DNA from: Eretmocerus hayati
Lineage: Eukaryota; Arthropoda; Insecta; Hymenoptera; Aphelinidae
Reading direction: 5' to 3'
DNA length: 64,000 nt
Assembly: GCA_029851415.1 (NCBI GenBank)
Contig: CM056741.1
Location: 87,000,282 to 87,064,281, forward strand
The notes under the pieces were generated by a model. That model ran no database searches and was not told the DNA's origin. It saw only the letters and a program-made list of their open reading frames with translations. Both the position numbers and the translations under genes were made by a program. Shown here one piece after another: positions 1 to 13,026 of the stretch; position 1 is the stretch's first letter, and each line of letters opens with the position of its first letter.

Positions 1-31
1 CGATGCTTCAAACCTGGCAATTTGTGCTCTT

Positions 32-1561
32 GTGTACATGGAAATTAGCTATCGTCACAAATCTCAAGTCACACTTCTCCAGGCTAGAACTCTATTTGCT
101 CCGCTCGATAAGCCTGGGAATGCGAGATGGGAGCTCTGCGCTGGGCTCCTGCTGAGCTCACGAACAAAGTTAAATCCTCACTGTCAATACCAAATGTCAG
201 TTGCCATGTTTGGCCAGACAATATCAATGTGCTATACTGGTTGGATGATCGCCCATCTCGATGGCCGGCTTTCATTGCCAACCGTTGTGCCAAAATCATG
301 ACCTTGCTCCCTGATGTACCGTAGGAATATGCAGAATCGAAGCAAAATCCTGCTCACTTAGGCAGCCGCAGTTGTTTCCCCCATGAGTTAACTAACTCAT
401 CTCTATGGTGGAATTGGCTGAGCTCACCTGTCTCTGAATGGCCTCATCCAGAACCTCTCACCACGAAAACAAAAGACTGCCAGCCTTCGCTCGATCTTGT
501 ACCCTCTGTCAATATTAATGATAGCTTCCCCATAGCCGGAAGTATTCCAACTCCATTCAATCATTTGCTCAGTGACATTCCGTCTTACTTCAGACTGATC
601 AATGTCACTGCCTTTATTTTTCGCTACTTGTCAAAAACCAATCCCGCTCTATTTGTCCCTCATGAGCAGCCTGTTTCAATACAAAACCAGCCCTGGGCTA
701 GTATTGAACTGTAGGGCCAACTTTCTTACTCATGAAGATAAAAAGCGTGCGAAGTTGGCATGGGTCTCTTTCATCCAACATTCGGTCTTTTTAAGAGAAA
801 TGAAACTCATCGCAGCTGGACCATGCCTACCAAGAGGCCATGAGTTGCTCAAACTCTCACCAATCGTTATCTATTGAAACCTGCAAGTGGGCGGGAGATC
901 GGAAATTCCGGTTCTCTCAACAAGTCAAAGACATGCAATCATACTTCCATCCGACCACCCTTTTGGGGGAATGATAGTCAGGTGATTCCATGCTATAACT
1001 TTGCACGGTGGTACTCAAGTAACTCTTGCCACACTTCTTCAAGAGTTCTGAATCATCAAAGGTCGTCAAGACGTCAAATGAAGTATTCACTGGTGCAAAG
1101 TCTGCATCAAATACCAAGCGTCACCTGCCACCAACTCATGGGCCAGCTGCCACCTTGTCGGGTTCAGGTATGTCGACAAATTCCTGAAGTAGGGGTCGAT
1201 TACGCGGGTCCGTTGTTGCTCCGCACGGCTCTTGAACGAGGTGACGAATCTTATAAGGTTATATTGCCGTCTTTGTTCATCTATGTACTCGTACCCTGCA
1301 CCTTGGAGCCTTCTGGACTACACGTTCCGCTTTCAGACCTTCCTTCATCAGAATGACTTCGCGTAGGGGTCATTGCTCAGATATCTACTCGGATCAAGCT
1401 TTGGAATTCCATGGTGCTGCTCGGGAATTGCAAGAGCTTCTTTCCGAGTCTTCTCAGACACTCAACGAGATAGTCTCGACCCTGGCTGAACTCTCGACTA
1501 ACTGGCATTTGATCCCTCCAGCCTTACCTCACCCCGAAGGTATTTGGGAAGCCGCAGTTAA
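32..1561 (+). pseudogene. BEL/Pao retrotransposon pol remnant: RNase H and integrase N-terminal part
   Basis: This is a decayed pol gene of a BEL/Pao LTR retrotransposon, read in several frames. At about 127-330 a frame reads NVLYWLDDRPSRWPAFIANR, the RNase H end typical of BEL/Pao. A linker with HELTNSSLWWNWLSSPVSEWP-like content follows (390-470). From about 1180 the integrase core is visible: VDYAGP (first catalytic Asp), then CSDIYSDQALEF (second Asp), then NWHLIPPALPHPEGIWEAAV with the catalytic Glu near its end. Frame changes near 720, 870 and 1355 and in-frame stops show that it is dead. The reading frame is cut just after WEAAV by the fold-back element that starts near 1562, and it resumes near 4854. 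No LTR, gag, protease or reverse transcriptase lies in the window. The family call is confident; exact frameshift positions are approximate. Confidence 0.85.
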
Positions 1562-4500
1562 CTTACAAGGGAGGACCACAGTGTTTGGGTCACCAATCAT
1601 TACCAAAATTTTTTTACAGTCCTGCACCAACAAGAACATGAAGAATCCAGGATATCAATGTCTAATGGGCACTCTGAGCGGACTCATCAAATAATCAGAT
1701 TGCCAAATTTCAATAATTTTTTGGTGGATTTTTGCCTATCATGACGATATTGCAATCATCTTTTGGTCGCACTTGGTAGACAGATCTATGGGGGTTCTTG
1801 GCCACTTCCCATACAACTGATACACATGTATTGACCATGCTAGATCCACCGAATATCACAAACACTCATCATATGAGCCCCAGCCTTCGCTCTAGAGCAT
1901 CAACACTAAAAGCAAGGACTGACGTCAATTGATGTTGCAACTCACTGTTGTAAGCGTGTCATGCGCACATACTCTCTAAATATAGACAAACTCATCCGTC
2001 ACACACACAATGAGGAACTAACAATCATGTTGGAGCTACAAATACTAGATGAACATCAAGATTCACAAGCAGAAATCAAGACTCTTCATTGCAGATCTCC
2101 ACATCTCGCCGTTGTGGCATCAATCGTATTGATGTCAGGTGATGAAAACTCCATCTGGGAATAGCTTTACGAATCAAAGGCATGGTTCTAAAGATTCATC
2201 ATGACGACACAACTACAAACTGAAAGTGCGTACAGCAAAACCAACCAGGGGCGTACGAAAGTGCCATTCATGTAGTTTGCTCGCTCTGTTGCTGTGATGC
2301 AGCAGGGATAGACTTGGGTCATGCCTCATTCATCTGATCAATCATCTGCAATACCTGTTTCTAAGATTATCTCACCCAAGATTGGTGATCACCCTTGTTC
2401 AGCACAATATCCCGAATGACACAGGCCAAGAAAATATCTGCAGAGACATTCTAGACATGACCAACCTGGAACACAAGAAATCATCCACACAAAGAATCTG
2501 AACACAATTTCAGATCTGATTCAATGGGATCACGTGATATAGAAGAGAAGAACGCTTATTTGATGGGTTCGATGCTCAACTCTGAGCCCTGACACGAATG
2601 ACAACAGTGAGATGTGAGCTATATTCTGTTCCTATTAGTAATGATATAATGGACCGTCATCATCAGGTATGTCTGTCTCGCTACTCGTCATTCATAACGC
2701 CGGTACTCGCGGAATCAGTTGCGAAACATTCTCTAGCATCTCACGAAGAAGTCAATTATGATTGATTCGAATATGCACAATTTAGAGACTTGATATTCTA
2801 TGCTCGATTCTTCGTCATCTGGATGAGAGACGCCATACAACATCACACAAATCATCAACCCTATTCGAGGTGTCGCCGGACTGTAGCGCACCTAGTGGAT
2901 CATCTGTCGAAGCTCTTATACCCCTAATGCATAAGTATACCTATATCGATGGTGATGCTATATATACTAGGGGTATAAGAGCTTCGCAAAACGACCACTC
3001 GTACCAATTTTATACGTGGAAGTTGGCGCTGGAGTCAGCGGACATCTCGAATAGCCTAACGTAGGGCGAGACTTTCTGCGCATGCGCACTCTTGAGAACC
3101 AAGTTGTTGGGAGTGAGAGTTTCGGCGAAGGGTGGGAGAAGAGTGACGCTGAACATCTCAAACCGATCACAAGCCGGCTTGCTAATCTCCAAACCTCACC
3201 GACAGTCAGTGCTCTCTGATCTCCATCTTCAGGAGATTTCATATCGAATCAAAGTCTCCCTTCATTTCCAGCGTAGCCGTAGATCTTTGTGACTCAACTC
3301 CATATCAAAACACATCTACGATAAAGCATTCCCTTCCCCGTGACCGAGGCCGACGCGGAAAAAATTATCGTCTCCTCACAAAACATGTGAGCTAGGGCAT
3401 CTTAACTTATGGAAAATAGATTCTGGACCGCTTTACTTGAAAATCCCCTCCTGATTCACCCTTCTTGACAGGGCTTGTGGAAATATGCTGAATGATCGTG
3501 TTTAATCTACCGAAAAGTTCACGGCGGGAAGAGAAGCTGAATAGGTGAAAGTTGCATGAGTCTGTAGAATTTTTGTGGGATATACACTCGGGAACAAGAT
3601 GAGCTGCAATAGTTCGAGATCTACTACCTCACTCGCACTCATAGGTTCGGGTACAATAACCCGAATAGAATGTTTCGCCACTGATTCCGCAGGAACCGGC
3701 ATCATGAATTTTGAGCAGCGAGACAAATATACCTGATGATGATGGTCCATTATATCATCACCAATAGTATATGGCTCACATCTCACTATTGTCATTTGTG
3801 TGAGAGCTCAGAGGTCATTTGTGTGAGAGCTCAGAGTTGAGCATCGATTCCGCCAGATGAGCGTTTTTTCTTCCCTACCATGTGATCCCATTGTATCAGA
3901 TTTGGAATTGGCAGATTCTCCGTGTGGATGATTTCTTGTGTTCCAGGTTGGTCATATCTAGAATGGCTCTGCAGAGATTCCCTTGACCTGTGTCATTTGA
4001 GATATTGTCTTAAAAAAAGGTGATCACCAAACTTGGATGAGATAATCCCAGTGACAGGAATTGCAGATGATTGATCAGATAAATGAGGCAGGACCCTAGT
4101 CTATCCTTGTTGCATCACAGCAATAGAGCAAGCAAGAAACATCACTATTGTACGCCCCAGTTGGTTTAGCTGTACATAATTAACTTTTGTAGTTGTCATG
4201 TCATAATGAATCTGAAGAACCATCCCTTCGATTCGTAAGGTTATCTCTAAATAAAGTTTTTATCACCTGACATCAATACGATTGATGTCACAACGGTGCG
4301 ATGTAGAGATCTGCATGAAAGAGTCTCGACTTCTGCTTGTAAATCTTGATGTTCATCTAGTATTTGTGGCTCTGACGTGATTGTCAGTTCCTCATTCCAT
4401 ATCTGGAGAGATTAGTTAGTCCATATTTAGAGAGTATGTGCGCAGGACACGATCACAACAGTGAATTGCAACATCAATTGACGTCAGTCCTTCCTCCCTG

Positions 4501-4852
4501 TGTTTATGCTCTAGAATAGAGACTGGGGCTGCTATGATGAGTGTTTGTGATGTTCGATGGGTCGAGCATGGTCAATAGAGGTGTGTCGGTTGTATGACGA
4601 TTGACCAAGAACAGCCGCAGGTCAGTCTACCGAGTGAGACCAAAAGATGATTGCAATATTGTCAAACTAGGCAAAAATACACCAAAAAATCATCGAAATT
4701 TGGAAATCTGATCATTTAACAAGTCCACTCAGAGTGCCCATTGGACATTAATGTCCTTGATTCTTCATATTCCAGTTGGTACAAGACTGTGAAAAATTTT
4801 TGGTAAGGATCGGTGACCCAAACACTGTGGCCCCCCTTGTTAGTCAAACATC
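1562..4852. mobile_element. 3.3 kb fold-back element inserted in BEL/Pao integrase
   Basis: Two long inverted arms, about 1562-2735 and 3665-4852, are complementary over roughly 1.15 kb with perhaps 85-90% identity. The outer tips read AAGGGAGGACCACAGTG on the left and, in complement, AAGGGGGGCCACAGTG on the right. The roughly 0.9 kb between the arms is unrelated single-copy DNA with no recognisable ORF. The BEL integrase frame is interrupted at the left tip and continues immediately after the right tip. Flanks show a partial match (GTTAAC against GTTAGT) that may be the decayed target duplication. No transposase is visible, so it would be non-autonomous. The superfamily is undetermined; a foldback or long-TIR element is the neutral description. 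Confidence 0.8.
2908..2986. repeat. Perfect 18 bp inverted repeat in the loop of the fold-back element
   Basis: CGAAGCTCTTATACCCCT at 2908-2925 is exactly complementary to 2969-2986, with a 43 bp AT-rich spacer. It sits in the single-copy centre between the two long arms. It may be a remnant of a separate small MITE. Confidence 0.7.
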
Positions 4853-4853
4853 A

Positions 4854-4943
4854 TCTCATCCGAGTTGTGGGCAAAAACAAGCTCACATACGAAGACTTAT
4901 CAACAGTTATATGCCAAGTTGAAGCAAGTCCTTATATATATAG
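4854..4943 (+). pseudogene. BEL/Pao integrase, continuation after the insertion
   Basis: Directly after the fold-back element the + strand reads VKHHLIRVVGKNKLTYEDL and then STVICQVEASP. This is the BEL/Pao integrase segment expected immediately downstream of the WEAAV motif that ends at about 1560. It shows that the 3.3 kb palindrome was inserted into an existing integrase gene, not beside it. The frame is lost at about 4935, where a TA-rich stretch and the next fold-back begin. The C-terminal part of pol and the 3' LTR are not seen further on. Confidence 0.8.
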
Positions 4944-6701
4944 GTCAGATCAGGATATCTAGGTGAATCCGCGCGCATAACCCCCGTGGATCTTTCTGCC
5001 AATTTTAATATGAAAGCACTTACCAAAAATAGTACTTCCCCAGAGTTTCAGGCCCCAAGAAAATTTTTTTACGCCCGCTAGAAATTCTCGAAGTTTTTAA
5101 AAAGGCCTTCCTTAGCGTTTTTTGAGAAATTCGCCAAAATGACTAAAAACATCGTAGCAAAGCCTGCGAGAGCGCATTTTTTTCGTTTTGGTGTCAACTT
5201 TTGGAAAAAAATATGTAAGTCTCTCGAAACCAAATGCGTTTGGTCTACACGACAATACATCAAGTCACTATTTCCGATTTTTAGCCTATTTTCAGATAGA
5301 TGCACTCCCGACGAATCCAAATCTTTTTCCATGCAACTCAACCAATTTCTTTCGTCTTGAGAAACCCTAAATCTTCGGATCTTGCACGTCCAAATCCGTT
5401 GATTCTGGTCCGAGTTATATCCGTTGAAGGATGGTGAGTTATTGAAAAACGCTCAATTTGTCCAGCTTATCAAATCTATCGCCCTCCACAAATCGACTCA
5501 AAACTTGACACTTTCAATCGTCCCAAACATGTGGAGAACATCTCGCGCTGTGTTTTGGCCTAGCGTTGGACCTATGAATTTTACAAACACCCTCATTTTT
5601 GCGGATTTTCGCGTAATTTTTGAAGCGGTTGGCGCTCTCCTCCAGCGCATGCGCACATTTGTACTGCTTCGGGAGTATCCTCGATTGATAGCCCTTGCAA
5701 TTTCTTACGAAATGATCCCCTGATGAAGTCACTTCGATGCGAGTGAACCAGAGACCTAGCTATTCTAAGGCATGAAAAACTCGAAGTGCCGGAAGTACCT
5801 AGACTCACAGGTTTCCAGGGTGACAAGAAGTGGCCGAGACTTGCCATTTGGTTAGTGGTTATATCTTTCTGCCTTGAGATAGCTAGATCTCTGGTTCAGT
5901 TGCATCAAAGTGACTTTGTCAGGGGGCCCTTTTGTGGGAAATTCCAAGGGCTATCGATTAAGGATACTCCGGAAACAGTACACATGCGCGCATGCGCAGG
6001 AAAAGAGCGGAAACCGCTTCAAAAATGACGCGAAAATCCGCAAAAATGAGGTGTTTGTGAAATCCATCTCCAACGGAAAGCCGTAACAGCGCAAAATTTT
6101 TCTCCACATGTTTGGTTTGGACACTTGAAAGGTAACCTGTGTCAAGTTTGAAGTCGATTCGTGGAGGGGGATACGTTTGACGATCTGGACAGATTGAGCG
6201 TTTTTCAATAACTCACCATCTTTCAACGGACATAAGTCGGACGAAATCAACGGATTTGGACGTGCAAGAGCGCAAATCGTAGAATTATTTGAGATAAAGA
6301 GAATTGATTGAGTTGAATGGAAAAAGATTGAGATGCGTCGGAAGAGCATCCGTTTGAAAATGGGCTAAGAATTGAAAGAAGTGACTTTATGTATTGTCGT
6401 GTAGACCAAATCCATTTGGTTTTGAGAGACTTGCATATTTCTTTCCTAAAAGTTGACATCAAAGCGAAGGAAATGCGACCTTGCAGGCTTCGCTAAGATG
6501 TTTCAAGTCGATTTCGCGACTTTTTTTTAAAACGCCAAGGAAGGCCTCTTTTCAAACTTCAGAAATTTCTGGCGGGCGTTAATAATTCTATTGGGGCCTG
6601 AAACTCTGGGGAATGACTATTTTTTGGTGTCTGCTTTTACGTCAAAAATTGGCGGAAAGATCCGCGGGGGTCGTACGCACGGATTGACCGAAATATACGG
6701 A

Positions 6702-6705
<4 letters not shown>
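4940..6705. mobile_element. 1.8 kb fold-back element
   Basis: The arms at about 4940-5773 and 5868-6705 are inverted copies (roughly 80% identical by eye) around a loop of about 95 bp. Matching landmarks include AGAGTTTCAGGCCCC (near 5043) against GGGGCCTGAAACTCT (near 6594), and a GCGCATGCGC run near 5645 and 5987. The left tip abuts TATATATATA and the right tip abuts a longer (TA)n tract, so it may have inserted into a TA microsatellite. ORFs read on either strand across the arms (for example 5424-5723 and 5951-6349) are mirror images of each other and show no protein family. Greater arm divergence than in the other palindromes suggests it is older. Confidence 0.8.

Positions 6706-6745
<40 letters not shown>
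6706..6745. repeat. (TA)n microsatellite
   Basis: About 20 uninterrupted TA units lie immediately beside the right tip of the 1.8 kb fold-back element. A short TA run also occurs at its left tip. Confidence 0.95.
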
Positions 6746-6748
<3 letters not shown>

Positions 6749-7254
6749 ACTAGGGGGGCCGACCCCCCGCTCGCTCCGCTCGCCAACCCCTCATTTGAAT
6801 TCAATTTTATTGGATTAAAATTGGATGAAACTAACTATAAAACCCCTAAAGCTCATACCCTATAACACTCCTCACTCGTGTATTTTTTTCATTCGTTTCC
6901 AATCAAAATAATTCCCAACAACGTTGAATTAATATTCTACAGCCATACGAAGAATTCGAGGAATTTTCTTTCATTTCCCCTTATCCTTTCACTCGGTCCC
7001 TATCTTCACTCATTTGAAATCCCAACTATCTTTCCTCTCAAAAATATTTACCATCAATCATTAATATCAAACTGTTTATCAACAATCTCATCACTTACCT
7101 ATACAAATAAATCACTCTACACGCTTTGAGCAGAATCCTCTTATTCTTTCCTTCCCCACCTGAAACCTTTTTCATTGTAACCTCACTCATCATCAAACTT
7201 GCAGTTCTATGTTTTGCCCTTCATATTGGCGATGAATCAACTTTTCAAACATTC
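6746..7254. other. Pyrimidine-rich spacer, no gene
   Basis: The stretch is C/T-rich on the + strand and begins with a GGGGGGCCGACCCCCC-type inverted repeat near 6754. Its ORFs are by-products of low purine content and have biased S/F/P/L composition. Confidence 0.6.
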
Positions 7255-7830
7255 TACTATAATCCCCCCAATCCCAATTCCTTCCACTACATCTATTCCT
7301 CCTCCATGCACTCCCGACCTTTTGCTAAATTCAAATATAAAACTTCCTCAATTCTCTTTCATTTTTCCCTTATTTCCAAACGTCCTCCCATAACACCCCG
7401 GACGCGCAACACTTTTTACAACATCTATTCCTCCTTCGTGCACTCCCCACTATTCCTACATTCACATGTAAGACTTCCCACATTCTCTCTCATTTTTCTC
7501 TCTCCCTAATCCCCTAAAATACTCCTGCACACGCGCAACTTCTTCCACTATATTCAGTTTTCTCTCTCATCCACTCCCCACCTCCTCTTACTCCCCTTCA
7601 ATTTCATTTTTCTCTTTTCCGAAAGCTCTACCATAATCGCCCGCGGCCCCAATTCCTTTCAATACAACTACTTTTCTCTTTCATTTACTCCTCACCTCTT
7701 CTTACTTCACTTCCTTTCCCTTTTGTCTCTCTTTCAAAACCTGCCCTACCATAATCGCGCGCATGCGCAACTCCTTTCAACACATCTACTCCTCCGCCAT
7801 GCACTCCCGACCTTTCCTCAATATTGATTG
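7255..7830. repeat. Degenerate ~120 bp tandem repeat, about five copies
   Basis: A phrase of the form CTTTCAACACATCTACTCC recurs at about 7289, 7413, 7542, 7653 and 7772. It is usually preceded by ACGCGCAAC or CCCTACCATAAT and followed by a run resembling CACTCCCGACC. Spacing is 111-128 bp. Copies are strongly diverged, so it is an old array. The 127-codon ORF across it (7126-7509) follows from the pyrimidine bias. Confidence 0.6.
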
Positions 7831-9169
7831 ACAAAGTTTCCTTCTCAACTTTATAATATCGATTTTCTGTTACCTAGCTACCATGACTTTTGTTCTTTCC
7901 CAACAAACAACTAGCCTCATTCTCCTATAGCCTCCATTTGTATCACACGTCTTTTGCTACAATTTGAGATTTTTGGCATTTCATATTGGCAGCCTTTTAT
8001 ATTCACATTTTGACATCATTTTTGTGGAATACACTTATATCAAAGTTACGTGAATCAACATCTAATTCTGGGAGACTCATCTTTAGCCACAAAAACAGGT
8101 AAGAAAAAACCATATCTATCTTTTCTAACTCTTCTCACTATAGACACATTTCTTACTCAATTCCATCTCTATCTTTCACTCAATCCATCACCACACGGCC
8201 GGCATATGGGCTTGTTTCTATACGGTTTTCCTGCGAAATTTCCCAAATTGTGTGTATGCACGGCAGCCCCCGTATACCGGTCGTGGTCCATATACCAAAT
8301 CTTCCTCTAACTCACATTCTTCTCAAAACACAAAATCTTTTCCTCTATTTCTTTCACCCGTATTTTAGTTGATCGAACATGTTATTTACGACGAGATATA
8401 GAGAGACAAGTCTCTTTAATTCATATCCTTTGCAAAACACAATATATTTTGTTGTCTCTCTTTCACCATATTTCCAGTCCAACATTAGCGCCGATTCCAT
8501 ACTGCACCCTCATCATACCAATAAAATTTCCAACATCTCCATTCTTTAATAAGTGAATAATGAATTCTTCACATTGATTTTCCACAAATTTATTCTGTTT
8601 CAGGCAGTCATCCTTCAGAGCAGCTCTAGTTATTCTCAATTCGAAATCTCATTGAGGCTTCCGTGGAAATATCAACGATTCAAAAGTTAGGCAAAATATC
8701 AGGATGACAGAAAATTTTATGAAATTTTCTAACGTAAATCTCACATCAATCTTACAATCAGTTTTGTTATTTCAGGATATTTTGACCCTTGTTTGATCAT
8801 CGAACTATTGATCTACAGTTTATTTACACAAAAATTCTGAAGCAATTGTCAATTTACCAAGGAACAATATTCCAATTTGCCTGATTATATTCGAAAATTC
8901 CAGAATCTAAAAGGTTAGTCTGAATTATTCATACATTATATTACCCTTATATTTGAGAAAAGATCACTCACTCCGAAACCCAATCCCGATCCTTGGACTC
9001 ATTCTTCAATCACGTCACCTCCTCCAAGTCAACAATCTTTTTTGACTCGTTATCCTATCCCAACACCCAGGAATGGTATCAAACCTACAAAAACAAGGGT
9101 CCTGTGAATATTATTTATATCATGGACTGTATAATTTCAAAATCCATTTCATTTTTTTCATGATCTGGA
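7831..9169. other. AT-rich spacer, no gene recognised
   Basis: I see no coding region, long repeat or inverted repeat. The only ORF of note (8050-8310, 86 codons) has no motif. The sequence grades into the satellite near 9170. Confidence 0.5.
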
Positions 9170-11276
9170 ATTCTTCTCAGTGTATTTCTGCATTGTCATT
9201 CTCTGTTCCTCAACATAAACAGACTTTAGTTATCTTGTCTGTGACCGAGCCAAGTTAATTTCTAGATTCTCAGTTGCTTCTTCTCAACCTAACCACGCTG
9301 GAATTGCCTAGTCATTGACCAGACTGATTCTATTTCTTGCGTTGTCAGTCTCCTAAGGAAGTCAAGGTATCCAGTTTACTGTGATGTTTCCTTCAACGTA
9401 ACCAGACTTGAGTTCTGTTGTCTCTCATTAGTCTAAGTTTCACCTTGTCTGTCAGTCTCTTTTTCTGAACATAACGAGAGTTGACTTCGCTGGTCAGTGA
9501 ACAGGCCAAGTTTCTTTTCTGTCTTGTCAGTCTCGCAAGGTAGTAGAGGTATCCAGTTCTTCGTGAAGTTTTTTCCAACGTGAATAGACTTCGCTTGTCT
9601 TGTTGGTGACTAGAGTGTTGGTAAATAGACTTCACTTGTCTAGCCAAGTGTATTTCTTTGTGGTCAATGTGTTCTTTTCAAGATAACCAGACATGAGTCA
9701 TATTGTCGTTGAACAGGTCAAGATAATGGCTTGGTTGTCAGTCTCTTTTCAGAAACATAACCAAACTTCAGTTGTCTACTCGATGACCAGAATAAGTGTA
9801 TTCCTTCCTCCTCATTCTCTTTTTCTCGAAATAACGATACATTAGTCATATTGTCCGAGACCAGGCCGAGTTATTTCCTTGGTGATCAGTCTCTTTTTAT
9901 CAACATAACCATTCATGAGTTATCTGGTGAGTGGCCAGGCCGAGATTATTCTTTTCCTCGTCAGTCTGGCAAGCCAGTCAAGATATCCAGTACTTGCTGA
10001 TAGTCTCCTCAACGTAATCATACTTGAGTTGTCTGGTTGGTAACCAGGCCGAGTTTATTCTTTGACTTGTGTGTCTCTCAACGAAGTCGAGTTATTGGGT
10101 TCTTCATCATTTTTTTTAACTTAACGAGATCTGAGTTTTGTTGTCTGCGACCATTTGGAATTAATTTTTTTCCGTTGTCAGTGTTACGAGGAAGTTAAGG
10201 TATCCATCTCTTCGATATTATTTTCTTAAACGTAACCAGACTTGAGTTGTCTTGCCGGTGACCAGACTAAGTATATCTCTGCCTTTTCAGTCTCTTTCTC
10301 TCAACATAACCGAGTTTTCTCGTCACGGGCCAGGACAAGTTAATTTCTTGGTTATCACTCACTTTTTCTCGAAATTAGCAGACTCCAGTTGTCTGTTCAG
10401 TGATCAAGCCGAATTTTTTCCTGCGTTGTCACTGTCAAAGGGAGTCAAGGTATCCATTTCTTATTGATGATTTTCTTCAAATTCACCAGACTTGATTTTT
10501 TTGATCTGTGACCAGGCAAAATTAGTTTTTTTGCTCCAAGTCTCTGTTCCTCTACATGGTCAGACTTGATTTTGTCTCTTCAGTGACCAGGACGAGTTCA
10601 TTGTTCTTGCTGTCAATCTCGCAAAGTAGTCAAAGTATCCATTTCTGGTTCATGTGTCCTCCAACGTCACCAGATTCGATTGGTCTTGTCCGTGACCAGG
10701 CCCAAAATATTTCTTGTTTGTCGGTCTCTTTTTCTCAACATAACCAGAGCTGAGTTGACTGGTCAGTGACCAAGCCGAAATTATTTCCTGCTTTGTCAGC
10801 CTCGCAGGGTAGTCGAGATATCCAGTTCTCCTTCATGATCTTTTCAACGTTAACAAACTTGAGTAGTCTTGTCGTTGAACAGGGCAAGTTAATTTTTTGG
10901 TTCTCAGTATCTTCTTATCAAAATATCCATACATGAGGTGTCTGGTCAGTGACCGGGCCGAGTTCATTCTTCGCGTTGTCTGTCTCGCAAGGGAGTCTAG
11001 TTATCAATTTCTTCTTCAGGATTCTTAATGTACCGCAGACAACACAAACCATACTTGATTTGTGTCGTCTGCAACCAGATCAAATCCTTCTTTTCCGTTG
11101 TCAGTGTCACGAGGGAGTCAAGGTATGCTTTTGTTAGTTATGATTTCGTTCAATGTCACCACACTATAGTTCTCTTGTCTGTGACTAGGGTCAGTGTATC
11201 TCTCGCTCGTGAATCTCCTTTTCTCAGTATGACCACACTTGAGTTGTCTCGTCGGTGACCAGGGCAAGTTAAGGGC
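9170..11276. repeat. Satellite array, ~183 bp dimeric monomer (block 1)
   Basis: The array repeats two related sub-units. One has the form CATAACCAGACTTGAGTTGT, then TGACCAGGCCGAG, then CTCGCAAGG and GGTATCCATTTCTTC. The shorter one has CGTAACCAGACTTG, then TTAATTTCTTGG, then CTCTTTTTCTCAA. The phrase TATCCATTTCT recurs at about 10450, 10635, 10817 and 11000, giving a 182-185 bp period. That makes roughly 11 copies with substantial divergence. ORFs in it are accidental. Confidence 0.85.
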
Positions 11277-13026
11277 ATAGGATCGTCCGATTTTGGTCAA
11301 AATTGAAAATTTTTACGAACTTTTTTCTATTGGAAATCTTGGTTATTTATACCCTAAACTTCGAGAAGAAAGTTGTATGAACGTTCAGAGTGGGTGGTAT
11401 CACTTCCAAAAATAGATTTGATGGTCAGGAAGCTAGTTGAACAAGAACTGTTTTTTCATCAAAAAGTATCTCGTATCTTATATTCTTGACATCGCGCACA
11501 TTTGTCAGTCATCCAAGTAGTAATTGGACGGGTCACAGCCCCCAATGATCTAATCTCATTTGATTAGATTACGGATCAATTGAATATTTGCCAATGATCG
11601 CCTGAATGATTGTCTGTTTCATGAAGGATACCATGAATTTTTTCCATGGAAAATCCGTTCCGTCCCCGCTCTCAGGGGAAGCTCCAAACGCTGATAATAT
11701 TTCCAACTCATTGAGTCCTCTACGAGTCAATTTGAAAATAAACTAACATAACTTTTCACCCTCAAATCCACAGTAAAGCTGTACACGTATTACGCAGAAA
11801 TAGTCAGTTACAGAATTTGGGTACTTCCAGGTTCAGAATCTCATCCGTCCCGCGTCTTATTGCACGCCATGATATGAACAACTCTTTAATCTCGCAGCAA
11901 AGTGCAATTGTAGAGTAACCTTCACATTGTTTCGATTTTGCCATTTGCCAGACGACTTTCTGCTCAGCCAGATGAACCCCGAATTTGAAGCACTAGACAT
12001 AATCCCCACAAATCCAATAGGTCGAATTGAAAGTAGAATCATTTATAGTGAGTTTACAGTGAATCACTCTTCTTGAATTTTCTTATCCTCAGCTATACCG
12101 TTGAGAGCTCTCAAGAGTGTTTGAAGTGGAAATAATGTTATCCAAACATGTAGATTCTTAGCTGAGTTGGAAAAAGTGTGACCAATAAATCAAGGTTTGG
12201 TGTTAAAAACAGGCTTTTGAATGATTTTGCGTATTCATCAGACAGATCTTCCAAAAATCTGTGTAATTCATCTGCTTGAATTCAAGTTATAGAAAAGCTG
12301 ATTTATTGCATCAAGTGTGAGCAGTATATTATGCAGAGAAGAAATTCCTGGAACAATCTCTATGGTGTATTCATAGTTTGAAGAAGTCCAAAAGTGCAAA
12401 AGTGACTTGGTTACCAAGCAGTTGAACAACAGTCAGTATCGCACCATATCAGCTAGTGTCATTGACATATTCCCATGAGTATACTTAAATTCAATGAGAA
12501 GTGACTATGGATATGTCTATGGACATTTATTTCCTGTGGAGAAATTTGTGAGCCAACCATGCAAGGTGTGATACGACCAGCAATCAACAAAATCATGGTT
12601 GAGCGTTTGGTGTACTGATTATCAAAAATCTTATGGCGTATAACCCTGCAAGTTATCATTCACATCAGATAGTAGTGAGATATAAGGAGAAGGTGTTGGG
12701 GAAACACCCCTGCCACGTTAAAGAGCCTTGAGTGGAATTAGTGCGCTAGCCTTGATATACATGTACAATTTTTTTTAAATTGCTATTTACCATCAATTTG
12801 ATTCTTGGCTGAATGGTCAAATAGAAATCTCAGTTGGCGATAGACCCTGGAACATATCTTGATGAAATTTCACACACATTATCTTAATATGAATACCAAC
12901 AAAATTTCCAGACAGTTTCCTGATCAGACAAGTCTTCTTTGTTCAATGAAATTATTTGTAATAGTAAAATTTTTCATAGCAGATCATCCTATGACCTTGA
13001 TTCGTTGGTTATGAGTATCTCCTCAT
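11277..13026. other. Unassigned insertion-like segment inside the satellite
   Basis: Satellite sequence stops at about 11276 after GGCAAGTTAA and resumes at about 13413. These 1.75 kb are unique within the window, AT-rich and without a credible ORF (the longest are about 60 codons). The palindromic MITE at 13027-13412 forms its right border. It could be a decayed element or a deletion and insertion scar. Confidence 0.4.

Noticed and set aside
6878..7509. Two overlapping + strand ORFs of 83 and 127 codons
   Set aside because: They lie in pyrimidine-rich DNA with a degenerate tandem repeat; composition (S, F, P, L) follows from base bias and there is no domain.
9170..11276. Regular repeats considered as a CRISPR array
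   Set aside because: Units are contiguous 183 bp monomers without unique spacers, in a eukaryotic context.
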